From Stieleria bergensis (GTDB taxonomy: Bacteria; Planctomycetota; Planctomycetia; Pirellulales; Pirellulaceae): 64,000 nt of DNA. Where the stretch lies: assembly GCA_007745635.1 (NCBI GenBank), contig CP036272.1:3395603-3459602 (forward strand), written 5' to 3'. This document shows positions 9,158 through 17,403 of the stretch, piece after piece. A program made the position numbers and the translations under genes. The notes below the pieces were generated by a model, which ran no database searches, was not told where the DNA came from, and saw nothing but the letters and a program-made list of their open reading frames with translations. Position 1 is the first letter of the stretch; each line of letters starts with the position of its first letter.

Positions 9158-9350
9158 CCTCAGACCGTTGGACGCTCGCCAACGCGGAAATTTACTTGAG
9201 TGTGTCAGAGTCACGCCAGTTCATTGGCCGCGTCGATGGCGAACGAAATCAGACGCCGTTCACCGACGTAGCCGAGATGGGTTTCAGTGCATCTGGTCAT
9301 CGGCGTCTCAATTGTTGTGTATCCAGCGGTGACTTGCTGCAACTCTTGAG

Positions 9351-10340
9351 CTAGGGCAGTTTTGGCATTTTGCCGATGTAGCCTGCTGGCTCTAGCACTT
9401 GGCGTTTTAACCAATCTGGAGCCTTGCCTTCATAGCCCTCGAAGTCCAGCATCACGCCTCGACCGCCGACGGCAAGCAACAGATCCTTGAAATTCCTTGC
9501 CGAGAGTTTCACGCCGTTCATATCCACTGTCCGTGTCCTCGTGTTCACCGAAACGGTGACCGATGGATACATGTCCTTGGCTTTTGAAGGACGTGATCTG
9601 AGGCAACTATGGATAGCTGCTTCGACTTCCTCGACATGGCGATCGGAGATGTCGGTATCGCCGGCGATATAGGCCGACAAACCGAGTGAATAGGTGACTC
9701 CAAGAGTCTCTTCGGAGATCGTGTAACTGGTATTCGTTGGGTTGATTTGCTGATAACCAGAGAACGCAGAGTAGAGAGCTGCGGCCTCGCTTCTAGAAAA
9801 GTATCTCTGCTCGCGAGTTGCTAAAGCAAGCTCAACAAGCTCCTTGGTACTTCGGCGGTTGAACTCAAAGATCGATTCCCCTGATCTCTTTGTCGTGGCA
9901 CGCTCAAATTCCTTCTGGCGAATGAATAGGAACCTGTCCCGGTCATAATCGTAGGCCACCAAAATCGCGGCCGGTTCGGTGGCCCCGGTGAATCGCTGCT
10001 CACCATCAAGAGCAGCTGCTTGGTTGGCGACCTTGTCGGCTTGAGCGGCCATTTGGCGGCGAAGCTGTTGGAGTTCCTTTTCCTGCTGCATGACTTCGAG
10101 AGAGAGTTCCTTGATCTCCTCCGCCGAAAGCAGCTTGATTTCATGGACTTCCGGGATCTCGGTCGCCACCTCTGGCACTTCAGGAACTTCAGCAAGGCTC
10201 GTGCGAACGCGCTGGCTGACCTCGATTGCCAGCATCATGACAAAGAGAACCAGGACAACGAGCGCACAGAAGATCAGGTCTGCGAAGGTCTCGTGAACGT
10301 TTGTCCCTGCGGCGTGGTAGCGTTCATTAAGCGACTTCAT
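9351..10340 (-). CDS. ExbD/MotB-like single-pass membrane partner of the MotA-like gene
   Basis: 329 residues. One membrane segment at about 20-41 (FADLIFCALVVLVLFVMMLA) with Asp21 at its start, the position of the proton-carrying Asp in ExbD, TolR and MotB. Then a Glu/Pro/Val linker, a coiled coil at about 70-115 (KELSLEVMQQEKELQQLRRQ), and a periplasmic region of about 200 residues. Its end (TVDMNGVKLSARNFKDLLLA, then LEPAGYIGKMP) loosely recalls the ExbD periplasmic fold. No OmpA-type peptidoglycan-binding motif is seen. Its start overlaps the end of the MotA-like gene by 14 bp, so the two are coupled. With the partner it should form a proton-driven stator-like complex. The load it drives is unknown. 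Confidence 0.7.
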   Translation of the reverse strand: MKSLNERYHAAGTNVHETFADLIFCALVVLVLFVMMLAIEVSQRVRTSLAEVPEVPEVATEIPEVHEIKLLSAEEIKELSLEVMQQEKELQQLRRQMAAQADKVANQAAALDGEQRFTGATEPAAILVAYDYDRDRFLFIRQKEFERATTKRSGESIFEFNRRSTKELVELALATREQRYFSRSEAAALYSAFSGYQQINPTNTSYTISEETLGVTYSLGLSAYIAGDTDISDRHVEEVEAAIHSCLRSRPSKAKDMYPSVTVSVNTRTRTVDMNGVKLSARNFKDLLLAVGGRGVMLDFEGYEGKAPDWLKRQVLEPAGYIGKMPKLP

Positions 10341-11399
10341 GAGTCGAGCCCTCCATTTGTTCGGTTCGCGAACGCTTCCGGAGTCGTGGAATGATCCGAA
10401 CCTCAGTCAGTGATGCAATGTAGGAGACGAAGTGGTCGACGTTGGAGGTGTACACGTTATTCAAAACTCGCAGCACAACACTTCCGAGAATGGCTCCCAC
10501 CAGCGTGGTGTAGAACGCGGTTCCAAGCCCCTGCATGGTGCTCCGCATGCCACTCATCAGCATACTTGCGTCAGAGGATTCACCTAGCGCCTCAAGTGTC
10601 CCACTTAATCCGTTGGTCATTGAAACCAAACCGACTATCGTTCCGATCAGCCCCAGAGAGACCAAGACTCCCGAGAGGACGTCGACCATTCTCGACCTTG
10701 CCATCAGCCGACTGTACAGAAGTGTGATCAGGCTGTCCTGAGAAACCGACGGGTCATGCTTGGCAATCTTTACCAGATCCTTGATGTGTTGATGAAACGG
10801 TCCCGCGGCGTCAGATTGAACGATGTCCGTAAAACCGTGACCTGAGGTCAATTTCCGGACCAGGAACGCGGCACAAACATACTCGTTACGCAGCGTGCGA
10901 ATGGAACGGAAGTTAATCACCACCGCCAAAGCAAACAGGACAAAGATCATCAGGCACAGGCCGCTGCGATCACTGACCAACGCACGAATGAGGTGAATGC
11001 CAGCGGCGACACACAGCAATGTCGCGATGACGCTCGCATAGATCATCCAGTCACGCAATGGGTCCCAATCCAAGTGCAATCCCTTCGCACGTCTCGCTTG
11101 CTCACTGATTCGTTCCGTTGCCGCTTTTGCAGCCAATTCTTTGCGTGTGAGACTGCTTCGGTTTTCGCGTCCTCCATCTGCAGGCGTCGTTCCGCTTCGG
11201 CCAGCTTTTCCGGGCTGCCGGGGACGATGAACGCTGCGCCACAATCGGGGCAGTAATCCTGTTTGTCCGCGTCCATCAAGGAAGAACGCAAACGTGCCTC
11301 GCAAACGGGGCATTGGTACTTAACACTTGAACCAGTGATGCTCGGTTTGACGTGATAGGACTTGATTGTAGGAAGATTGATAGTGGGATTTTGACTCAT
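10327..11399 (-). pseudogene. Zinc-ribbon MotA/TolQ/ExbB-family proton channel, frameshifted
   Basis: From ATG 11399 the frame encodes a leader and a zinc ribbon (YQCPVCEARLRSSL ... DYCPDCGAAFIVPG) and a helix to EDAKTEA near 11160; the -1 frame then continues SLTRKELAAKAATERISEQA into four membrane segments and the family signature LGLIGTIVGLVSMTNGL ... MQGLGTAFYTTLVGAILGSV, to 10327. One base seems lost around 11155-11165; the local sequence is not a slippery site, so programmed shifting is unlikely. The channel part alone is intact but has no obvious start codon with a ribosome-binding site. In the known families five such subunits surround two ExbD/MotB subunits and conduct protons. The cytoplasmic zinc ribbon is the unusual part. 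Confidence 0.8.
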
Positions 11400-11427
11400 T
11401 TAGAAAGGAATCTCCAACAGGAGTGAC

Positions 11428-11459
11428 CGGACCCTTGGCGGCAGAGCACCAAGGGTCCG
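11428..11459 (-). promoter_or_regulatory. Strong stem-loop in the leader of the zinc-ribbon/MotA-like gene
   Basis: Perfect 11-bp stem CGGACCCTTGG (11428-11438) / CCAAGGGTCCG (11449-11459) with a 10-nt loop, 28 bp upstream of the ATG on the minus strand. No T-run follows on either strand, so it is better read as an mRNA leader structure or protein-binding site than a terminator. Confidence 0.5.
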
Positions 11460-11878
11460 CTGAATGGACGTGGCGGTTCACGAGGCGGATGCAAGACAAT
11501 GTTTCCCCTGCAATCGCCTGCGAGTTCGCAACAAGACGTTCATTGTGCACACCGTTTTGACACGTCTGGTCAAACGGAAAGACCGACCTCCGTTTTTCAG
11601 GATCGCACAAAGCATCACGTGTCTTGGGAGTCGCCTGGAGGGAGTACAGCCAACGGCGGTTCACGGCGCCTGATAAGGAGAACTCAGACGCCGAATCCAA
11701 TCCGCTGGCCGCGAGGGGAATACCAGGCCCCAAGAGAAAGGTTCAACGCCCATTGGCCTGCCTGAAGCCCTTGTCCGTTGCCGCTGCCACAGCTTCCCTA
11801 AGTGACTGACAAGACAAGAATCGCCGCGACAAACTGTTCCGCAGCCAAGCTTTTCAAGAGTTCAGCAACGTGGACAGA
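11460..11878. other. Intergenic, no gene seen
   Basis: No supported gene or RNA. Open frames on both strands have no family motif. The region likely holds the promoter of the stator-like pair on the minus strand. Confidence 0.4.
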
Positions 11879-12247
11879 TCACATGAACGCGTTAGAAAGA
11901 CCGCTGCAGGATCCCCAGTTCGATAAAGCGGCCATGCAGAAACTCAGTGACCACCTCCAGTCGCCAGCGCTTGCGCAAGCAAAGATTCGTACAAGTGACG
12001 ACGGCGAATTCCAAAACTCAGAGAAGCCCCGAAGACGCCGGTGCAGCGAAACGCGAACCCTCGCGCGGCTCGCCGCTTCTGTCTGTTCTTTTTCTAGGAT
12101 CCGCTCGACTTCGATCCGTTCCCGTTCCGCTTCCTGGACCGCGATCACCGACATGACCGCCCCGATGATCAAGACGATCGTCCAGATCGTGATAAGGATT
12201 GTTGAACAAGCGAAAACGAACCATCCGGTCACCGCGGCGACGCCCTC
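11879..12247 (-). pseudogene. Small membrane protein truncated by the IS3-type element
   Basis: The minus frame reads a clear membrane segment (WFVFACSTILITIWTIVLII, then GAVMSVIAVQEAERERIEV) and a charged helix, then loses sense after about residue 60. The frame is open upstream through GTEGVAAVTG to the IS3 end at about 12248, so its 5' part was cut or displaced. A GTG at 12232 could start translation but has no ribosome-binding site. It lies upstream of, and on the same strand as, the stator-like pair, so it may have belonged to the same operon. No family recognised. Confidence 0.5.
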
Positions 12248-12310
12248 TGTGCCAACATACGTGAGACACTTTTCATGTTGTTTTAAGAGTTGAGGGCATG
12301 GTGTATCCCG

Positions 12311-12708
12311 ATGGCCGACACGCCTGGAAAAAAGTCTGAAAAAGATCCTGAAGTCATTGAGAAAACGGCTCGTCGTCGCTTCATCGCCGAGTACAAACAG
12401 TGGATTGCTCGTGAAGCAGAACAGTGCTCACAGCCTGGCGAGATCGGAGCGTTGCTTCGACGCGAGGGCCTCTATTCGTCCATGCTCGCACGATGGCGTC
12501 GCCAACTACACCAGGAAACCATGACATCGCCCAGTAAACGCCGCGCAGTAAACGCCGCCCGAAACGATCGTCCAACCAAGAGCTTGAAAAGCTCAAACGC
12601 GACAATGAACGGCTCAAGGAAAAACTCCGCCAGGCGGAGTTGATCATTGACGTCCAAAAAAAAGTCTCGGAGATGATCCAGACACGGTCACACGAGAAGG
12701 ACGTCTGA
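12311..12708 (+). pseudogene. IS3 orfA, helix-turn-helix protein, frameshifted by a 14-bp duplication
   Basis: From ATG 12311 the protein has the IS3 OrfA helix-turn-helix (FIAEYKQWIAREAEQC...GEIGALLRREGLYSSMLARW). At 12533-12560 AGTAAACGCCGC(G/C)C occurs twice in tandem; this 14-bp duplication shifts the frame. In the restored frame the leucine-zipper tail SSNQELEKLKRDNERLKEKL and DVQKKVSEM follow, to TGA 12706-12708. OrfA normally recognises the element ends and joins OrfB by a programmed -1 shift. Confidence 0.8.
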
Positions 12709-13660
12709 ATGCCGCTAGAACGCTTAGCAAGGAAATCGGTGTCGTGGCGGCCTGTCGCGCGATGAACGTTTCGCGAGCGACGTTTTATCGTCGCCGTGAA
12801 ATAAAGACGCAAACGAAGCCGCGACCCACATCTGCTCGGGCGCTTTCGACAAAGGAACGCAAAGCGGTGCTTGATCAGCTCAACAGTGAACGGTTTGCCG
12901 ATCAATCACCGCGTTAGGTTTACTCCAAGTTGCTCGATGAAGGGAGCTACCTTTGTAGCGTGCGAACCATGTATCGAATCCTGGAAGAAAACCAAAGCAC
13001 TCGCGAACGACGCAACCAGTTAACGCACCCGAAATGCAAGAAGACCGAACTGCTCGCCACCGGCCCCAATGAAGTCTGGTCATGGGACATCACAAAGTTA
13101 AAAGGGCCGCAGAAATGGACCTATTACTACTTGTACGTGATTCTTGAAATCTACAGCCGGTCAGTCGTTGGCTAGATGTTGGCGCACCGGGAGTGCTCGC
13201 AGTGAGCAAAGCAACTGATCGAAACCACGATCGAGAAAGAAGAGGTCGCAGCGAACGAGTTGATCATCCACAGCGACCGAGGTCCTTCGATGACGTCGCA
13301 CAGCGTCGCTCAATGACTGAGTTCGCTGGGAGTCACAAAAAGCCACAGTCGCCCGCACGTCTCCAACGATCACCCGTATTCTGAAAGCCAATTCTAAACG
13401 ATGAAGTATCGCCCAGATTTTCCGCAACGATTCGGCAGCTACGAAGATGCGTTGAGATTTTGTCGTCATTTTTCCCTGGAACAACGAACACTATCACAGC
13501 GGAATCGGAATGATGCCGCCAGCGATGCTGCATGATGGTCGAGCGGAATGCGCTCCGCAGAGCGCATTTCAAAACGCTTAAGCAAGCTTGGGAAAAGAAT
13601 CCAACTCGGTTCGTTCATGGCGTGCCTCCCCCGGACCATCTGCCATCGGCAGCTTGGATC
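12708..13660 (+). pseudogene. IS3 orfB, DDE integrase with five in-frame stops and one frameshift
   Basis: The frame runs from EIGVVAACRAMNVSRATFYR through the DDE core (PNEVWSWDITKLKG for the first Asp, IIHSDRGPSM for the second, SESQF for the Glu region) to HYHSGIGMMPPAML. Stops in this same frame are TAG 12915, TAG 13173, TGA 13203, TGA 13314 and TAA 13395. A frameshift near 13530-13545 moves the C-terminus (LKQAWEKNPTRFVHG...AAWINSP) into the next frame. The integrase cannot be made, so the element could only move with help from elsewhere. Confidence 0.88.
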
Positions 13661-13971
13661 AACTCGCCTCAAGAGAAGCGGAAAGAGAAACACGAAGCCC
13701 CCGCAGTCCACTGTTTGAAAACAGAACCTGCGGCGGCTTCAGAAGCAACGTCATTGACGCACCCTCGATCCGGTTATCCCTTGAATGGTTGCGTCCCCGC
13801 AGAGCCATCTTCCGTTTCACCGGACACAACAACGATAGCACAGGACTCATCATTGAACACCCGAGCCATGCCTAAAAAAATCCCGGGGTTTCGGGGCTGG
13901 CCCCCGAGATCACAAAATCAAGTCATTCAATCTGATTGCAAAAGTTCCTCAAAGTCGTTGACACATTCCGC
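13661..13971 (+). repeat. 311-bp repeat, copy A: 3' end of the IS3 element
   Basis: The last 311 bp of the IS3 element recur at 30040-30350 in the same orientation with no length difference and roughly 95% identity by eye. It starts at the end of the orfB remnant and covers a GC hairpin (CCCGGGG...CCCCCGAG) and the right terminal repeat. In this copy the inner terminal repeat reads AAAAGTTCCTCA against AGAAGTGTCTCA in copy B. Confidence 0.9.
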
Positions 13972-14296
13972 TTGGCGTTCTTTCGATACTCCTTAACCAC
14001 GGGGTTGCATGCGTGGTGACTACGCGGTCGCTACGTGAAACACGAAGAGTTTGAACACGCTGGTGACTCGCTGATCGTGGCGAGAGGGTTGGGACGGGGC
14101 GGTGCGAGTTGATCCCTTATTAGCATGTGAAATCAGGTTCGTTTCGGATCGAAAGCATCCTTGCGTTCTATCCTTTTTGTCGTGATCGTGCGAAACTGTC
14201 TACTCCGCACGCAAACGCCTTCGACAATCCGAGCCTCTAAACCCGACGCTCCCCCACCATCACTCGGCTTCTTTCCGTTGCCCGACATTGACGTCT
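13972..14296. other. Intergenic, no gene seen
   Basis: Unremarkable sequence between the IS3 end and the cupin gene. No gene motif, RNA or strong hairpin recognised. Confidence 0.4.
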
Positions 14297-14647
14297 ATGT
14301 CCGACCAAACTTCTCAGAACTTGTTTGCTAATCTACCCACGGACCTGACCGACGAACTGGTCAGTGTTCTTGCCGAAAGTGCGCACGTTCGGATTGAGCG
14401 TCTCGTCTCAACCGGACAGTGCAGCGAGCCGGTTTTTTGGTACGATCAAGAGGAACATGAATGGGTGATTGTGCTCAAGGGCCAGGCTAGGCTGCTCTTT
14501 GAGAATGAGGACGATCCGGTCACAATGCTTCCCGGTGATCATGTCCTGATCCCCGCCCATCGCCGCCATCGCGTCGAATGGACCACGCCAGATGAATCAA
14601 CCGTCTGGCTGGCTGTGTTCTATTCAAATCGTGACCCGCAAAAATAG
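14297..14647 (+). CDS. Single-domain cupin protein
   Basis: 116 residues from ATG 14297; a TTG nine bases upstream is also in frame but less likely. The cupin core is plain: QEEHEWVIVLKGQARLLFE (motif 1, with a His and two Glu in place) and PGDHVLIPAHRRHRVEWTTP (motif 2 with two His). Such small cupins bind a metal and may act as sensors or isomerases; a specific role is not visible. The next gene starts 16 bp after the stop, so the two likely form an operon. Confidence 0.85.
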   Translation: MSDQTSQNLFANLPTDLTDELVSVLAESAHVRIERLVSTGQCSEPVFWYDQEEHEWVIVLKGQARLLFENEDDPVTMLPGDHVLIPAHRRHRVEWTTPDESTVWLAVFYSNRDPQK

Positions 14648-14663
14648 AGTGACGGTAACACGC

Positions 14664-15218
14664 ATGACCAGCAGCCTGCAGCGACAACTCGACACCCAGC
14701 AGTTTCCCAACGACTACCAGTTGACCAACGGCATCGTAAAACATGCCGAGAATCCAAAGAACTTCCAGATTCCACCCGATGTCATCAAGCGGCATATTCG
14801 GCCCGGTCAGTTTGTGGAACTGAGAATCGACTCGCCACGATTCTCCGTCCATGAGGACGCCGCAGCGGAATGCCCTTGTCCGACCTGCAACGGGGACATG
14901 ACAAAGCCGATTCTGCGGCACAGCCATCCTGCATCGCTGATGCCTCTGCCCGATCAGCATATGCCTTCGCGAGGTTGGGGCGAGGACTTTTGGGTGAAAG
15001 TTGAACAGCGCTCCGGCAATTACTTCCTTGGGACCGTGGATAACCCGCTTGCGGAATCGCGGTTGCACGGACTGAGGAAAGGGGACGCGATCGTTTTCCA
15101 TGCCGATCACATTCTGGCTCTTCACGACATCCACCGGCAGGAAATTGTTGTCGGGATGGACGTCGCCGATCTGAAGGAATTGGCACAATGGGTGTCGTCA
15201 CTTCGCGGGGATGAGTGA
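14664..15218 (+). CDS. Hypothetical cytosolic protein with DUF2314-like core
   Basis: 184 residues from ATG 14664, 16 bp after the cupin gene. The centre has two cysteines in CPCPTCNGD, possibly a metal knuckle, followed by GEDFWVKVEQRSGNYFLGTV, DNPLAESRLHGLRKGD and AIVFHADHI. The pattern FWVKV...G..DN......L..GD.I.F...HI recalls DUF2314 proteins, but the match is from memory and weak. No signal peptide or membrane segment. Together with the cupin it may form a small metal-related operon. Confidence 0.55.
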   Translation: MTSSLQRQLDTQQFPNDYQLTNGIVKHAENPKNFQIPPDVIKRHIRPGQFVELRIDSPRFSVHEDAAAECPCPTCNGDMTKPILRHSHPASLMPLPDQHMPSRGWGEDFWVKVEQRSGNYFLGTVDNPLAESRLHGLRKGDAIVFHADHILALHDIHRQEIVVGMDVADLKELAQWVSSLRGDE

Positions 15219-15520
15219 TCGGTTCCCGATTCCAGCAGTAGCGCCCCTGCCCCGTTTACTTGGCTCAGCGTCGTTCGGGACGCATGTTTCTCTGGGGATC
15301 GAGAACATCGCTGAGCCAAAAACGTCCGCACGTGCTTGCCAGGTTTGAGCGTGCCGACTGGAAGTTGACCGTTACTGGTCACGCCGACGCTCTGCGCTGA
15401 ACTCGCTTGTTGCAGCGTTCAAGTGATTCCCCCGGTGTCGGTGCCTCACATGCAGTGTGTGAGAGCATGACGCGTTGCGGGAATCGTCCGAAGACGCTGA
15501 TTCATGAGAGTTGTTTGTGT
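15219..15520. other. Intergenic, no gene seen
   Basis: 302 bp between convergent genes; no terminator with a clear T-run and no gene recognised. Confidence 0.4.
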
Positions 15521-16051
15521 TCAGCGGTAAAAGTCAATCCAGTCGATGGTGATCGACTTTGGATTGTCTTTGAACAGGCCCTTGGGCAGGTTCATCTGGA
15601 AGTAGCCGTCTGCAAGCGGAAGGGGCTTGTCTGGTTTCCCGTTCTCACCAACCCTTTGAATCTGCATCCAGTAAGGATGTTTCGGGGACAGTCTCGCGGA
15701 CTCGCGTCCGTCTTTCCATAGTCGCGTTTGGCCGTTGTGAGTGGAGACAGAACCTTCCAGTGTCGTCTTGCCACTGGTGACTTTGAATTTCTCCAGTCCC
15801 TTGAGGTGCAGTCTTAGTGTCACGGAGGTTGGCCAGTTGGCGTCACGGCGTTTGATGATTGCCTGACTGATTCCGACGTGGCTTCGAATCGAAAAGCATG
15901 CGGTGTCCTCTAGAACTTTGACATCAACTTGGTCGTTGTCGCGCTTTGTGATGATCTCGAATGGTGCATCGTCGCCGTAAGCGCTGTTGCAATGCGCCAG
16001 TCCTACGCTGGCAGGCAATAGAAATAATGCAATGGCCTGAAGCAGTGACAT
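15521..16051 (-). CDS. Secreted hypothetical protein
   Basis: About 176 residues from ATG 16051, chosen because the N-terminus MSLLQAIALFLLPASVGLAH is a good signal peptide; ATG 16096 would give 15 more residues. The mature part is beta-rich, with WPTSVTLRLHLKGLEKFKVT, ARLSPKHPYWMQIQR, and an end YFQMNLPKGLFKDNPKSITI. The last motif, a statement-like DWIDFYR, recalls small planctomycete exported proteins associated with carbohydrate or sulfatase regions. No known domain is recognised. It probably lies in the periplasm. Confidence 0.65.
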   Translation of the reverse strand: MSLLQAIALFLLPASVGLAHCNSAYGDDAPFEIITKRDNDQVDVKVLEDTACFSIRSHVGISQAIIKRRDANWPTSVTLRLHLKGLEKFKVTSGKTTLEGSVSTHNGQTRLWKDGRESARLSPKHPYWMQIQRVGENGKPDKPLPLADGYFQMNLPKGLFKDNPKSITIDWIDFYR

Positions 16052-16096
16052 GGTGGCGACTTTTGCTGGAAAGGAAGTGGCGGCGTCGAGCTTCAT

Positions 16097-16477
16097 TCTA
16101 CGGCAATTCAAGTCCCGAAGAGAATGGCAGTCATCATCATCGGAGACAACAATGTCGGTCTCACGGTGCCAGAGTGGACAAGCAGACAAAATCGCCGATC
16201 CCCCAAGCGTTAAAGGCCGCCATTGCAATCAAACGGTGGTGCATTGCGTCTAGAGGAAACTGCGACGTCCTATGATCGGACGTCTTTAACCTGAGCGAGG
16301 CCCGATCTGGCCGGCTTCGAAGGCTAAGAAACACCGACCCAGTCCTTGTGGGGGAGGCGAAGCCAAAAGCGCGCCAGACATGCCGAGACGGCTCGAGACA
16401 GCCGCCGCAAAAAACGAGCCAAACACCGGTTTTCGCGGGGTTTGGCTTTGATTGTCTTGGGCTGTCTGACCCAGAAG
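16097..16477. other. Intergenic upstream of tRNA-Met, no gene seen
   Basis: No gene is supported. The segment just beyond the tRNA 3' end (16300-16470) is GC-rich with short palindromes such as GGTTTTCGCGGGGTTTGG, but no clear terminator for the tRNA is seen. Confidence 0.35.
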
Positions 16478-16551
16478 TAGCGGCAGAGGGACTCGAACCC
16501 CCGACACGCGGATTATGATTCCGCTGCTCTAACCAACTGAGCTATGCCGCC
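16478..16551 (-). tRNA. tRNA-Met (anticodon CAT)
   Basis: 74 nt cloverleaf read on the minus strand: acceptor GGCGGCA / TGCCGCT with a G-U first pair and discriminator A, D-arm AGCTCAGTTGGTTAGAGC, anticodon loop ATCATAA in the stem GCGGA/TCCGC, and T-loop GGTTCGAGTCC. The 3' CCA is not encoded. The elongator tRNA-Met layout is the best fit, although a CAT anticodon could also be the lysidine-modified tRNA-Ile2. Confidence 0.93.
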
Positions 16552-16791
16552 TCCAGTGTGGGAAGCAGTTTGCTTCGCCGTAGGAAGTGCAGGAATTTAG
16601 CGGATTCACCGCCCGGCGCAAAGGTGCTTTGAGAAACCTTTTTTGGCCTTCGGTTCGTTTCCGCCCCCCGTCGTCATTTTCATGCCGTGAAACTCATTTC
16701 TGTATCGAGTTTACGGCCTCTCCCCTGCCCTGCTTGCCGTGAGACACACGTTCCGGAGGCAAAGTTCGGCCTCTCCGCCAGTCGCCTGCGG

Positions 16792-17190
16792 TTATTTGTC
16801 TTCGGTCTTCACGAGTGGTGCTTTGGTTGACGTGGGGAGATCGGGAATTTCAATGCTCTCTTCCCGCGGTCTTTCCGGATAACGCTCCCAAACGGTTGCC
16901 ATGGCCATCCATACCAATGTGAACGGAATGACCAATACGACACAGAAGATGCTGGCGTCCCAAACGGGGACGCCGGCACGAACCAGAGAAAAAGCAATCG
17001 CCGAGAAGAACGTCGTGACCATCAGGAACTTGAGCGAATAGCGACGCGATGCCCGCCCGGTTCGCCGCAACCCGCGCCAGTCCACCATTGATCGGAACTC
17101 GTCCGACCAGATCCTGGGAAAGCAGACCATCGTGGCGATGACAACGATGGCGATCAGTAAGCCGTATCGATCGATAAAGTCGCTAATCAT
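16792..17190 (-). CDS. Hypothetical membrane protein
   Basis: 132 residues from ATG 17190 (MISDFIDRYGLLIAIVVIAT); ATG 17229 is an in-frame alternative. Three hydrophobic segments are visible: residues about 9-25, 50-68 (SLKFLMVTTFFSAIAFSLV) and 75-95 (ASIFCVVLVIPFTLVWMAMA). Between the first two lies a basic stretch (RRTGRASRRYSLKF), positive inside. The C-terminus is acidic and proline-rich. No family recognised. It lies downstream of ligA's end on the other side of a 213-bp gap, likely its own transcript. Confidence 0.6.
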   Translation of the reverse strand: MISDFIDRYGLLIAIVVIATMVCFPRIWSDEFRSMVDWRGLRRTGRASRRYSLKFLMVTTFFSAIAFSLVRAGVPVWDASIFCVVLVIPFTLVWMAMATVWERYPERPREESIEIPDLPTSTKAPLVKTEDK

Positions 17191-17403
17191 GGGGCGCTGT
17201 GAGGGTGCTGGGATGAAGTGGACCAACATGAGGGCAGTGTTTCGAAAGCGTCGGGGCGCGGATGGTTGCTCGCATCCGTTGCTCGCGGCTCGAAACGGCA
17301 GTTGATTTTCCAGCGTCCGGCAGACGACTCTGTGGCGTCGATGCGTCACGGTGTGATTGCAACGTCGCAACGTGGTCTGCGTTCGATGGAGACTCTCTGC
17401 CGA

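Larger units (their letters stand above)
12248..13965 (+). mobile_element. Decayed IS3-family insertion sequence
   Basis: About 1.72 kb. Left end TGTGCCAAC...TGAGACACTTTT (12248-12273) matches, in inverse, the right end read from the minus strand (TGTGTCAACGAC, then the TGAGACACTT region, seen best in the second copy near 30334). Inside are orfA and orfB remnants in the -1-related frames typical of IS3. No target duplication is visible. The exact right boundary is uncertain by about 6 bp because both copies of this end stay identical to 13971. The element splits a small membrane gene on its left side and is inactive. Confidence 0.75.

Noticed and set aside
10327..11399. Programmed frameshift in the zinc-ribbon channel gene
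   Set aside because: No slippery heptamer or downstream pseudoknot is visible at the junction; a deletion or base-call error is simpler.
8708..11399. Reading the accessory region as a known Zorya-type defence locus
   Set aside because: A MotA-like and a MotB-like gene are present, but there is no helicase or nuclease partner, no OmpA-type peptidoglycan-binding motif, and a zinc ribbon that I do not associate with that system.
11320..11733. 137-codon minus frame upstream of the zinc-ribbon gene
   Set aside because: It covers the leader hairpin and overlaps the true start in another frame; no motif.
13532..13996. Open frame of 154 codons at the IS3 right end, with a similar 103-codon frame in the 30.0 kb copy
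   Set aside because: It is the C-terminal frame of the decayed orfB running through the element end. The differences between the two copies change amino acids freely, so it is not under selection.
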